Positions 1-7,965 of a stretch of 64,000 bases of DNA are shown here, in pieces. Within the stretch, counting starts at the first letter, position 1. Each line of letters starts with the position of its first letter. The position numbers and the translations under genes are program-made. The notes below the pieces were generated by a model. The model had not been told where the DNA came from and ran no database searches. It saw only the letters and a program-made list of their open reading frames with translations. Where the stretch lies: contig CACMOZ010000006.1 in NCBI GenBank assembly GCA_902615435.1, positions 1 through 64,000 of the forward strand. Reading direction: 5' to 3'. The stretch comes from an uncultured Pelagibacteraceae bacterium (lineage in GTDB: Bacteria; Pseudomonadota; Alphaproteobacteria; Pelagibacterales; Pelagibacteraceae).

Positions 1-2
1 CG

Positions 3-599
3 CTATTAGGACCTGATATATGCGCATTAGGCTATAATTCATTATGGATAAATAATCCTACAAATAAAAATCCAGTTTTAAAAAAAACACCACACGTTGA
101 TGCATGGACGGGCACAAGTGAAAATACAATATTTGTTAAACTGTTTCTCACTGACGTAGATAAATTTAATAGTGTTACTATGTACCCAGGAACTAATTTA
201 CAAGGGTTATTACCAGTAAAAAGTAGAACAGTTGATAAAAAATTAAATTTAAAATTTACAGGCATTAATTTAGATAATATTAAAAAAGGTGATTTATTAA
301 TTTGGCATGCATTGACACTTCATTCTACAACTGGTCATAGTGCTAAAAAACAAAGAGTTTCATTTACAACAAGATTTACTTCGACAGAAAGCAAATTTTC
401 ATCACAAGAAAGAGCACTTGGTTATGAAACAGTAACGGTTGGTCCTTTAAATCAAATAAAAAGAATAATTGGAAATGATAATTTACAACCACTTAGAACT
501 TATGGAGGCTATGTTGGTTCAGACAAGAGATTAAAAGATTTATACGATTTAAGTAATTATAATGATGATATTGAAAAATATATTTCATTATTAGAATAA
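3..599 (+). CDS. PhyH-like 2OG-Fe(II) dioxygenase, 5'-truncated by window edge
   Basis: The frame stays open to the left edge, so the start lies outside the window and the ORF-track Met at 180 is internal. The visible part has an HVD iron-binding pair just before the track start, a distal His in LIWHALTLHS and an Arg in QRVSFTTRF. This H-x-D...H...R layout fits the phytanoyl-CoA dioxygenase fold. Family members hydroxylate or otherwise oxidise small molecules with Fe(II) and 2-oxoglutarate; the substrate here is unknown. Its stop codon directly abuts the FkbM methyltransferase start, and a second oxygenase follows one gene later, so a sugar or lipid precursor of the surface polymer is a reasonable inferred substrate. 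Confidence 0.7.
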   Translation, partial: LLGPDICALGYNSLWINNPTNKNPVLKKTPHVDAWTGTSENTIFVKLFLTDVDKFNSVTMYPGTNLQGLLPVKSRTVDKKLNLKFTGINLDNIKKGDLLIWHALTLHSTTGHSAKKQRVSFTTRFTSTESKFSSQERALGYETVTVGPLNQIKRIIGNDNLQPLRTYGGYVGSDKRLKDLYDLSNYNDDIEKYISLLE

Positions 600-1376
600 A
601 TGTTTTTAAAAAAATTTCTTTATACTAATTTTCCAAAACAGTACGGTATGTTTTATGGCTATTTAGCTTTACCTATTAAACTTTTTTTATTTAAATTAAA
701 TATCGAAATTTTTTTTGGGAACAAAGATCAAGATAAGTGGGTAGTGAAAGAGGTGATGAATTATAAAAAAAAAGGGTATTTTATTGATCTCGCTGCAACT
801 GATGGAATACATGAAAATAATACTTACTTTCTTGAAAAAAAATTAAATTGGGATGGTATTTGTATTGAGCCAAATAAAGATTTTTTTAACAAATTAAAAA
901 AAAATAGAAATGTAAGTTGTTTTTGTGAGGTTATTGACAATAAAGTCAAAAAAATTAACTTTTTCCCAAATAAAGGCATCGGAGGTATTGTCGGAGAAGA
1001 ATTTGATAATAATTTTAATAAAAGGGAAAAACTTTTAAAAAGAGCTTTTGAGAATAATAGAATTGAGAAAAGAGAAACAAAGACAATAAGGGATATTTTA
1101 TTGATAAGCAAAGCTCCTAAAGTAATCGATTATTTTAGCTTGGATGTTGAAGGAGCTGAAGAAAATATAATTAAAAACTTCCCTTTCAATGAATATAAAA
1201 TATTGAGCATGACAATTGAAAGACCTACTCCAAAAATAAATGAAATTTTGAAGAGCAATGATATGTTATTTGTAAAAAACTATAAAGTTGATAGTTTTTA
1301 TATAAATAAAATTCTTAAAGATAAAATTGATATTGAGTTTGAAAAATTTTCGCAACTGGATAAAAAAAAATGGTAG
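600..1376 (+). CDS. FkbM family SAM-dependent methyltransferase
   Basis: The 258-residue protein has the FkbM pattern: a SAM-binding motif I near residues 60-70 (YFIDLAATDG), an acidic CIEPN turn near 88-92 and the family hallmark YFSLDVEGAE near 178-187. FkbM enzymes usually O-methylate sugars or polyketides, and copies are common in surface polysaccharide loci. The ATG directly follows the stop of the upstream oxygenase and its end overlaps the next gene by 7 bp, so it is translated within the same transcript. The acceptor is not predictable from sequence. Confidence 0.85.
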   Translation: MFLKKFLYTNFPKQYGMFYGYLALPIKLFLFKLNIEIFFGNKDQDKWVVKEVMNYKKKGYFIDLAATDGIHENNTYFLEKKLNWDGICIEPNKDFFNKLKKNRNVSCFCEVIDNKVKKINFFPNKGIGGIVGEEFDNNFNKREKLLKRAFENNRIEKRETKTIRDILLISKAPKVIDYFSLDVEGAEENIIKNFPFNEYKILSMTIERPTPKINEILKSNDMLFVKNYKVDSFYINKILKDKIDIEFEKFSQLDKKKW

Positions 1377-2155
1377 AAAAAAATATTAAATCTTTACTTA
1401 AAAATGGATACTTTATTTATAACGTTAAAGATAAAAAAAAACTTAATTTCTTAAAAGATGATATCTTTAAAGAGTCAAAGAAAATTTTAAAAGGGAAGAT
1501 CAAAAAAAATTTTTTCAATGAATTTCATAATATAAATATTTCTAATCAAAAATTAAATGAATATAGACTTAAATTAATGAAAAAAGTAAACGTTGGAGAA
1601 AAATTTTCGAAAAAAGGCTATGAAATCTTCCAAGAAATAATTCAAAAAATTTTTGGTCTAGATATCGTCGCTCAAAAAAATGTAAATCTCGTTATACAAA
1701 AGCCAAACGACCCTTCTCAAATTTCTGTTCACCGAGACGCCCCACCTAATTCAGACTATGAGTTAGTAGTTTGGGTACCATTAGTAAATACTTTCAAATC
1801 AAAAAATATGTATATTTTAGATAAAAATAACACTTCTAAACTTATAAAAAAAATTAAAAAATTTTCAAATAACAATAAAAAAAGTGAAAAAATAATGGAT
1901 TTTTATTATTCATTTGCATTTAACAAATCTAAAAAACATAAACTTAGATTTGGGCAGGCCTTAATTTTTTGGACAGGTTTAATTCATTGTGTACCTGAAA
2001 ATCAAGAAAAAGAAACTCGATGGTCTCTTAACTTTAGATTTAAAAATACATTTTCACCCTATGGCACAAAAGGTTTTCCAGACTATTTTGCTGTAGCTAA
2101 TTCATCTCCAATTACTAAACTAGCTTTAGAGAAGAAAGGTTCCGACTTTAATTGA
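1370..2155 (+). CDS. 2OG-Fe(II) oxygenase of the sporadic carbohydrate cluster type
   Basis: The 261-residue protein carries HRD at about residues 121-123, a distal His near 206 (WTGLIHCVPE) and an Arg in TRWSLNFRF, which is the Fe(II)/2-oxoglutarate facial triad plus co-substrate Arg. The pairing with the next gene matches, from memory, the TIGR04324/TIGR04323 (LIC12192) pair called sporadic carbohydrate cluster proteins. Its chemistry has not been described to my knowledge; hydroxylation or desaturation of a sugar intermediate is an inference. It overlaps both neighbours by a few bases. It is distinct from the truncated oxygenase at the window start. Confidence 0.7.
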   Translation: MVEKNIKSLLKNGYFIYNVKDKKKLNFLKDDIFKESKKILKGKIKKNFFNEFHNINISNQKLNEYRLKLMKKVNVGEKFSKKGYEIFQEIIQKIFGLDIVAQKNVNLVIQKPNDPSQISVHRDAPPNSDYELVVWVPLVNTFKSKNMYILDKNNTSKLIKKIKKFSNNNKKSEKIMDFYYSFAFNKSKKHKLRFGQALIFWTGLIHCVPENQEKETRWSLNFRFKNTFSPYGTKGFPDYFAVANSSPITKLALEKKGSDFN

Positions 2156-2538
2156 TGAAAAGCTATCATGCTTGGTTAGATATTGGAGCAGGTAAAGTAA
2201 TTACACAGCCTATGCAAAGAGTCCTATGTCAAAATTTTGCATCTAAATTGAATGGAAAAATAATATTTGAGTTAGGTGAAGATGTAGAGTTTAGTAAAGC
2301 AAAAATACAATTTAAAAAAATGTATACTACAGATTTAAAAGTTGATGGTTTTATTTTTTTAGGTCTTGAACAATTTATAAACCAAAAAAAACTTGAAATT
2401 AATTTAATAAAAGATGTTTTAAAAAAAGGATACGAACTTCACTATATCAGACAAAATTTATCTTTTTTTTCAATTACTGACTTCAAAAAAAGTGTAAATG
2501 ATTTGATTTTGTTCAGCGATTTGAATAAAAGTAACTAA
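2152..2538 (+). CDS. Sporadic carbohydrate cluster protein, LIC12192-like
   Basis: This 128-residue soluble protein starts inside the stop region of the 2OG oxygenase. Its features (an opening with QPMQRVLCQNF, a middle VDGFIFLGLEQF segment and a closing GYELHYIRQNLSF) resemble my recollection of the LIC12192 family, which sits beside 2OG oxygenases in scattered carbohydrate clusters. No catalytic motif or membrane segment is evident. The family has no known reaction. The overlapping start with the oxygenase suggests the two proteins act together. Family assignment is moderate. Confidence 0.6.
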   Translation: MMKSYHAWLDIGAGKVITQPMQRVLCQNFASKLNGKIIFELGEDVEFSKAKIQFKKMYTTDLKVDGFIFLGLEQFINQKKLEINLIKDVLKKGYELHYIRQNLSFFSITDFKKSVNDLILFSDLNKSN

Positions 2539-2549
2539 GAAAAATTGAA

Positions 2550-3674
2550 ATGAAAGAACACACAGATTTAATTCTTGATGGAACAAAAATAGCTTGGCAT
2601 AAAGATCGAATTGCTTCCTGGCAAAGAGGTGAAAAAATTGCCCCTATAACTATTGATATGGCTTTAACTAGAGCATGTAATTATTCCTGCTCGTTTTGTT
2701 ATGCAATGTTTCAAGAAAACGATAGAAAGATTATTACAAAAGATATAATTTATGGCTTTTTAGACGACTGTGCTGAAATTGGCGTAAAAGGTATAAGCTT
2801 TGTGTCAGATGGTGAGAGCACAATATCCCCAGTTTTTGCTGATGCTTGTAAAAGAGGTCATGAGCTTGGACTTTCAATGGCAGTTGGCACTAATGCCTTT
2901 GTTTTAACTAAATCCAAAGCTGAAGAAGTTTTACCATATTTAACTTATTTAAGAGTAAATTTTTCAGCTGGAGAAAAAAAAAGGTATTCAGAAATTATGG
3001 GAGTTAAAGAAAATCATTTTGAAAGAGTATGTCAAAACATCGAAGACATGATTGCAATTAAAAAAAGAGATAATTTAAAAGTTACTATTGGAATGCAAAT
3101 GGTATTAATGCCAGAAGATGAAGATCAAATTATACCATTAGCAAAACTTGGAAAAAAATTAAGGCCAGATTATTTAATAATAAAACATTGTACAGATAAT
3201 GAAGATGGTGATCTAGGAATAGATTATAATAAGTATGAGAAATTTTATGATAAACTTCGTGAAGCTGAGAAATATTCTGATGAAGACTATAAAGTTGTAG
3301 TCAAATGGTCTAAGATAAAAGACAAAGGTAATTCTGGAAGAAAATATCAAAGATGTTATGGAGCTCCATTTATGTTGCAAATGTCTGGCTCTGGTTTAGT
3401 AGCGCCTTGCGGAGCATTATTTAATGAAAAATATAAAAAATTTCACATTGGAAATATATGTGAAACAAGGTTTAAAGATATTTGGAACTCAGAAAGATAC
3501 TGGTCTGTAATGAATTACTTGTCATCAGAAAAGTTTAATGCTCAAAAAATGTGTGCCTCTTTATGTTTGCAACACAAAGTTAATGAAGCGCTAGACTCTC
3601 ATGTAAAAGGCGACATTGATTTATTAAATCAAGAGCTTCCGAAAAAAATACCTAAACATATTAATTTTATTTAA
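2550..3674 (+). CDS. Radical SAM/SPASM domain protein
   Basis: The 374-residue protein has the radical SAM cluster motif CX3CX2C at residues 43, 47 and 50 (ACNYSCSFC) and a C-terminal Cys-rich SPASM region (RCYGAP, VAPCGALF, MCASLCLQH) that should hold one or two further Fe-S clusters. SPASM enzymes modify peptides or oxidise sugars and alcohols by radical chemistry. The context of oxygenases and a nonulosonic acid synthase favours a carbohydrate substrate, but that is inference. A gap of 11 bp separates it from the LIC12192-like gene. It is one of three radical SAM proteins in this locus. Confidence 0.85.
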   Translation: MKEHTDLILDGTKIAWHKDRIASWQRGEKIAPITIDMALTRACNYSCSFCYAMFQENDRKIITKDIIYGFLDDCAEIGVKGISFVSDGESTISPVFADACKRGHELGLSMAVGTNAFVLTKSKAEEVLPYLTYLRVNFSAGEKKRYSEIMGVKENHFERVCQNIEDMIAIKKRDNLKVTIGMQMVLMPEDEDQIIPLAKLGKKLRPDYLIIKHCTDNEDGDLGIDYNKYEKFYDKLREAEKYSDEDYKVVVKWSKIKDKGNSGRKYQRCYGAPFMLQMSGSGLVAPCGALFNEKYKKFHIGNICETRFKDIWNSERYWSVMNYLSSEKFNAQKMCASLCLQHKVNEALDSHVKGDIDLLNQELPKKIPKHINFI

Positions 3675-3691
3675 CTCTAGTTAATAAAAAA

Positions 3692-4573
3692 CTGAAAAAG
3701 AAATACAACAAAATCGTTTTGCTAGGGGCATCAGGCTTTCTTGGAAGCTATATCTTTAAAAGACTTTATTTGCAGGAAAAAAATATAATAAGACAAAGTA
3801 GAAAAAAAAGAAAAAATTTTATAAAAATTGATTTATTAAATAAACGAGAAGTTTTTAAAAAACTAAAAAAAATTAATCCTAAAATTATAATAAATACATC
3901 CGGTATGACTGATGTAGAAAAATGCGAAAATAGTTTTCACTTGGCTTTTAAGTCAAATGTAGTTTCAATTCAGAATGTTTGTGAATATGTTAAGACTTAC
4001 AATAAAAATTGTTATTTTATAAATATTTCTACAGATCATTTATATAACGGAAAAGGTCCTCACAAAGAAGAAAATATAAATTTAATTAATAATTACGCAC
4101 TCACAAAGTATTTAGGTGAGGTAATGTCCTCAAAGATAGATTCGATAAATCTTAGAGTAAATTTTTTTGGTAATAACTTTATTAAAAAAACAGGTTTAGT
4201 AAATTGGTTTATAAATGCATGTAAAAGAAAAAAAAAAATATTTTTATACAAAGATATATTATTTTCACCTCTTGAAATAAATTCCCTTACAGAAATAATT
4301 TCAAAAATAATTAATAAAAGGATTAGTGGTACTTATAATTTAGGATCAAATAATGGAATATCTAAAGCAGAATTTCTTAATTTGATTGGTAAAAATTTAA
4401 AACTTAATTTGAAATTTGCAAAGATCACAAGCTCCAGTAATATTAAGAACAGGGCAAAAAGACCTAATGATATGAGACTCAATAATAAGAAGTTTGAAAA
4501 AAAATTTAAGATTAAATTACCAAATATATATCAAGAAATTCAAAAATTTTGTATAAATTATAATAATTACTAA
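3692..4573 (+). CDS. RfbD-like SDR sugar-nucleotide reductase, probable non-ATG start
   Basis: This extended-SDR protein is similar to dTDP-4-dehydrorhamnose reductase: a glycine-rich GASGFLGS nucleotide-binding motif, INTSGMTDVEKCE, a STDHLY serine segment and NYALTKYLGE containing the YxxxK pair. The tracked start at 3719 (TTG) would cut into the first beta strand. Extending to CTG at 3692 restores KKKYNKIVLLGASG; no in-frame ATG or GTG lies between the upstream stop and the motif. It probably reduces a 4-keto sugar nucleotide. The gene ends with its stop overlapping the next ATG. Confidence 0.72.
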   Translation: MKKKYNKIVLLGASGFLGSYIFKRLYLQEKNIIRQSRKKRKNFIKIDLLNKREVFKKLKKINPKIIINTSGMTDVEKCENSFHLAFKSNVVSIQNVCEYVKTYNKNCYFINISTDHLYNGKGPHKEENINLINNYALTKYLGEVMSSKIDSINLRVNFFGNNFIKKTGLVNWFINACKRKKKIFLYKDILFSPLEINSLTEIISKIINKRISGTYNLGSNNGISKAEFLNLIGKNLKLNLKFAKITSSSNIKNRAKRPNDMRLNNKKFEKKFKIKLPNIYQEIQKFCINYNNY

Positions 4574-5640
4574 TGATAACATTTAAGATTAATAAAAAAA
4601 GAATTGGAGAAAACTATCCGACATATTTTATTGCTGATATAGCAGCAAATCATGACGGGTCATTAACGAGAGCAAAAAAACTTATAAAGCTCTCTGCTTT
4701 AGCGGGCGCCGATGCAGTCAAATTTCAACATTTTAAAGCTGAGACAATTGTTAGTGATTATGGCTTTAAAAAATTGGGTAAATTTTCTCACCAAAAAAAG
4801 TGGAAAAAGTCAGTTTTTGAGATTTATAAAGCTGCGAGTATAAATAATAAATGGAATTCAGAGTTATATAAAACTTGTAAAAAATACAAAATAGACTTTT
4901 TAACTGCACCCTATGATCTTGAATATATAGATCAAGTTTCAAAATTTATATGTGCCTATAAAATAGGATCTGGAGATATAACATGGCATGAGGCAGTGAA
5001 AAAAATCTCAAAAAAAAGAAAACCAGTTATATTAGCATCGGGTGCATCTAATATTGAAGATGTAAAAAAAGCAATCTCCTTAATATATAAGTACAATAAA
5101 AAAATTGTTTTAATGCAATGCAATACCAACTACACAGCAAGTGAAGAAAATTATAAATTTATTAATTTGAATGCCTTAAACACTTTTAAAAAGATATTTA
5201 AAAATAAAATAGTTTTAGGTCTAAGCGATCATACTTTTGGAAGTGAAACTGTTTTGGGCGCAATATCTTTAGGTGCTAGAGTTGTTGAAAAACACTTTAC
5301 AGATGACAACAATAGAAATGGTCCTGACCACAAATTTTCAATGAACCCAAATACTTGGAGGGAAATGATTGATTCATCAAGAAGATTAGAAAAATCTTTT
5401 GGAAATGGAAAAAAAATAGTTGAAAAAAATGAGATGGATACTGTAATAATTCAAAGAAGATCTTTAAGAGCATCAAAAAAAATCGCTAAAAATACAGTTT
5501 TGAAACATAAACACATAATAGCGTTAAGACCGTGCCCAAAAAATGCAATTTCTCCTGATCAGATTGAAAAAGTTTTAGGAAAAAAAACTCTTAAAAATAT
5601 AAATTTTCATGAACATTTTACATGGAAAAAAATAAGATAA
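4573..5640 (+). CDS. NeuB-family nonulosonic acid synthase
   Basis: The 355-residue protein has the NeuB TIM-barrel motifs near the N-terminus (IADIAANHDGSLTRAK, GADAVKFQ), the YKIGSGDI and SDHTFG segments, VEKHFT, and a C-terminal SAF domain (QRRSLRASKKIAKN). NeuB-type enzymes condense phosphoenolpyruvate with a six-carbon N-acylated sugar to give a nine-carbon sialic, legionaminic or pseudaminic-type acid. It differs considerably from the second NeuB at 12861, so the two probably use different sugars. Which acid is made cannot be told from sequence. Confidence 0.85.
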   Translation: MITFKINKKRIGENYPTYFIADIAANHDGSLTRAKKLIKLSALAGADAVKFQHFKAETIVSDYGFKKLGKFSHQKKWKKSVFEIYKAASINNKWNSELYKTCKKYKIDFLTAPYDLEYIDQVSKFICAYKIGSGDITWHEAVKKISKKRKPVILASGASNIEDVKKAISLIYKYNKKIVLMQCNTNYTASEENYKFINLNALNTFKKIFKNKIVLGLSDHTFGSETVLGAISLGARVVEKHFTDDNNRNGPDHKFSMNPNTWREMIDSSRRLEKSFGNGKKIVEKNEMDTVIIQRRSLRASKKIAKNTVLKHKHIIALRPCPKNAISPDQIEKVLGKKTLKNINFHEHFTWKKIR

Positions 5641-6263
5641 TAATTATACCAACTTTTAATGAACTTAGATCTATTAAAAGAGTCATTAGAGATTGCCCAA
5701 ATAGTTGGAACATATTAGTAGTAGATGATGCAAGCAGTGACGGTACTAATTTATGGTTAAGAAAAAAAAAAATTTCTTTTTTATTAAATAAAAAAAATCA
5801 AGGTTATGAAAGATCTTTAATTAGAGGTTTTAAGCAAGTTATTAAAAATAAAAAAATAAGATATTTAGCAACTATGGACGCAGATGGAGAACATAATCCA
5901 AAATACTTAAAAAAAATGATAAACCATATATCAAAAAAAAATTTAGATATGGTAATTTCTGAGAGAAATAGCTACAACAGATTGAGCGAGGCTTTAGTGG
6001 GAAAAATATTTAAATTAAAGTATGGTATAAAAGATCCTTTATCTGGATATAAAGTTTATAAAGTTTCTGCACTTAAAAAAATTATAAAAAATATTAAAAC
6101 AAATTCTTTTTTAGTAGATATAATTTGTAAATTTAACTCTTTGTCAAAAAAATTAGGAGTGATAAATTCTCAAAGTAGACAGAGAATTTTTGGCCGTCCT
6201 AAAGTAGGTTTTAATCTTTTCGTCAATATAAAGATTATTCTTTTACTAAGATTAATATTTTAA
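5622..6263 (+). CDS. Glycosyltransferase family 2, DPM1-like
   Basis: The 213-residue GT-A protein has IIIPTFNELRSIKRV at the N-terminus, VVDDASSDGT near residues 33-42 and the metal-binding TMDADGEH near 85-92. This matches the short dolichyl-phosphate-mannose-synthase-like branch of GT2, which transfers a sugar from a nucleotide carrier to a polyprenyl phosphate. No C-terminal membrane domain is present apart from a short hydrophobic tail (IKIILLLRLIF). It overlaps the NeuB gene by 19 bp in another frame. Donor and acceptor are unknown. Confidence 0.8.
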   Translation: MEKNKIIIIPTFNELRSIKRVIRDCPNSWNILVVDDASSDGTNLWLRKKKISFLLNKKNQGYERSLIRGFKQVIKNKKIRYLATMDADGEHNPKYLKKMINHISKKNLDMVISERNSYNRLSEALVGKIFKLKYGIKDPLSGYKVYKVSALKKIIKNIKTNSFLVDIICKFNSLSKKLGVINSQSRQRIFGRPKVGFNLFVNIKIILLLRLIF

Positions 6264-6279
6264 AATTAAAAAAAACTAT

Positions 6280-7284
6280 ATGTTTGATAAAAAAACTATA
6301 TTTATTACCGGGGGCACGGGCTCTTTTGGAAAAGCATTTACCAGAAAAATTTTAGAAGATTTCAACCCACTAAGAATTGTTATATTCAGCCGAGACGAGT
6401 TCAAACAACATTTGATGATGAAAGACCCATTTTTTAGCAAGCACCAAGATAAGATAAGGTATTTGATAGGAGATGTAAGGGATAAAGAAAGATTAAAATT
6501 AGCTTTTCAAATGGAAATAGACATCTTAATTCATGCTGCAGCTTTAAAACAAGTAGAGACATCTGAGTACAACCCTTTTGAAACTGTAAAAACAAATGTT
6601 TTAGGAGCTCAAAATTTAATTGAATTAGCAATACAAAAAAAAATTAAAAAAATAATTGCTCTAAGTACTGACAAAGCTGCATCTCCAACAAACTTATACG
6701 GAGCAACAAAATTGGTTTCAGATAAATTATTTGTAAATGCAAATAATTATGGCTCTATTTCAAAATTTGCAGTTGTTAGATATGGTAATGTATTCAATAG
6801 CAGAGGATCTGTGGTTGAAGTTTTTAGATCAATGAAGGAAAAAAACATTTTCAAAGTTACAGATAAAAAAATGACCAGATTCAACATTACTTTGGACCAG
6901 AGCATTGAGTTCGTCATAAAGTCCCTAAAAAATATGTTTGGAGGTGAAATATTTGTTCCAAAAATACCATCTTATAAATTAACTGATCTAGTGAAGGCAA
7001 TTTCAAACAATGGAAAAATTAAAATTGTAGGAATAAGGCCTGGAGAAAAACTTCATGAAGAAATGGTAACCTCTTCTGACTCCCTTAATTGCTATGAACT
7101 AAATGACCAATTCATCATATTGCCCTTATCTTTTAAATTTTTAAAATGGAACATTAAAAATTTTTTAAATAAATACAAAACCTCAAAACCAAAAAAATGT
7201 AGAGAAGGCTTCTCTTACAATAGTGTAGAAAATAAAAATTTCCTTAGAATAAAAGAAATTCAAAAATTACTTAAAAAATACTAA
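6280..7284 (+). CDS. pseB: UDP-GlcNAc 4,6-dehydratase, PseB/FlaA1-like
   Basis: The 334-residue SDR has TGGTGSFGKAFTRKIL at the N-terminus, FSRDEFKQ, a VRDKERL stretch, HAAALKQV and STDKAASPTNLYGATK, all characteristic of PseB/CapD-type dehydratases. PseB converts UDP-GlcNAc to the UDP-4-keto-6-deoxy-L-arabino sugar that starts pseudaminic acid; close relatives start other dideoxy-amino sugars. PseC, PseG and PseH are not recognisable nearby, so a pseudaminate end product is unproven. The cytidylyltransferase that follows could serve the same route. Confidence 0.8.
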   Translation: MFDKKTIFITGGTGSFGKAFTRKILEDFNPLRIVIFSRDEFKQHLMMKDPFFSKHQDKIRYLIGDVRDKERLKLAFQMEIDILIHAAALKQVETSEYNPFETVKTNVLGAQNLIELAIQKKIKKIIALSTDKAASPTNLYGATKLVSDKLFVNANNYGSISKFAVVRYGNVFNSRGSVVEVFRSMKEKNIFKVTDKKMTRFNITLDQSIEFVIKSLKNMFGGEIFVPKIPSYKLTDLVKAISNNGKIKIVGIRPGEKLHEEMVTSSDSLNCYELNDQFIILPLSFKFLKWNIKNFLNKYKTSKPKKCREGFSYNSVENKNFLRIKEIQKLLKKY

Positions 7285-7302
7285 TCAAAAAATTATATTC
7301 TA

Positions 7303-7965
7303 ATGATCAGCAAAAATGATATAGGAATTTTTTCTATTGCAAGACTTTCAAGCAAAAGACTAAAAAAAAAAATGATTAGAAAATTTTCTAATACAACTTT
7401 AACTGATATAATTTTATCTAAACTATCTAAACTTGGTAACAATGCATTTTTTGCAGGGCATGAGAACATCTTTAAAAAAAAAAGCATTAAACATAAAGTT
7501 AGATTTGTACAAAGAAGCAAGTTATCTTCTATTTCCAATAATTCTTACGCACAAATATTCTCTTTTTTAAAAAAAGAAAAATTTAATTATTTACTTTTAA
7601 TTAATCCATGCATGCCTAACCTTAGAATATCTACTATAAAAAAATTTATTAAAAAAGTTCAAAAACTGAATGGCCCTGCTTTTACAGTTTTTGAAGAAAA
7701 AAATTATTTTTTAAACAAAAAAAATATTCCGCTTAATTTCAAAAAATTAAAAAAAAATGAAACATTAGATACTAAAAAAGTAAAATCGATAAAATCATTT
7801 GCTCATGTTTTTTATTTTTTTGAAAAAAAATATTTTTTAAAGAATGGGCACTATTGGAATTGGAGTAAGCTAAATTACGTTGAACTACAAAAAACGAACG
7901 AATTTTTAGATATAGATAATCTTAAAGATTTTAAAGAAGCTGAATTAGTTTGGAAAAAATTCTAA
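7303..7965 (+). CDS. Diverged CMP-sugar cytidylyltransferase (NeuA/SpsF-like)
   Basis: The 220-residue protein opens with IFSIARLSSKRLKKK, resembling the nucleotide-binding ARxxSxRL loop of NeuA/SpsF enzymes, continues with YLLLINPCMPNLR in the place of the usual LLQPTSPLR and ends with FLDIDNLKDFKEAE, similar to the DIDxxxDFxxAE ending of CMP-sialate synthetases. The overall match is weak and the sequence is lysine-rich, so activity is less certain than for the two other cytidylyltransferases. It lies between PseB and a glycosyltransferase, consistent with activating a nonulosonic acid. Confidence 0.62.
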   Translation: MISKNDIGIFSIARLSSKRLKKKMIRKFSNTTLTDIILSKLSKLGNNAFFAGHENIFKKKSIKHKVRFVQRSKLSSISNNSYAQIFSFLKKEKFNYLLLINPCMPNLRISTIKKFIKKVQKLNGPAFTVFEEKNYFLNKKNIPLNFKKLKKNETLDTKKVKSIKSFAHVFYFFEKKYFLKNGHYWNWSKLNYVELQKTNEFLDIDNLKDFKEAELVWKKF

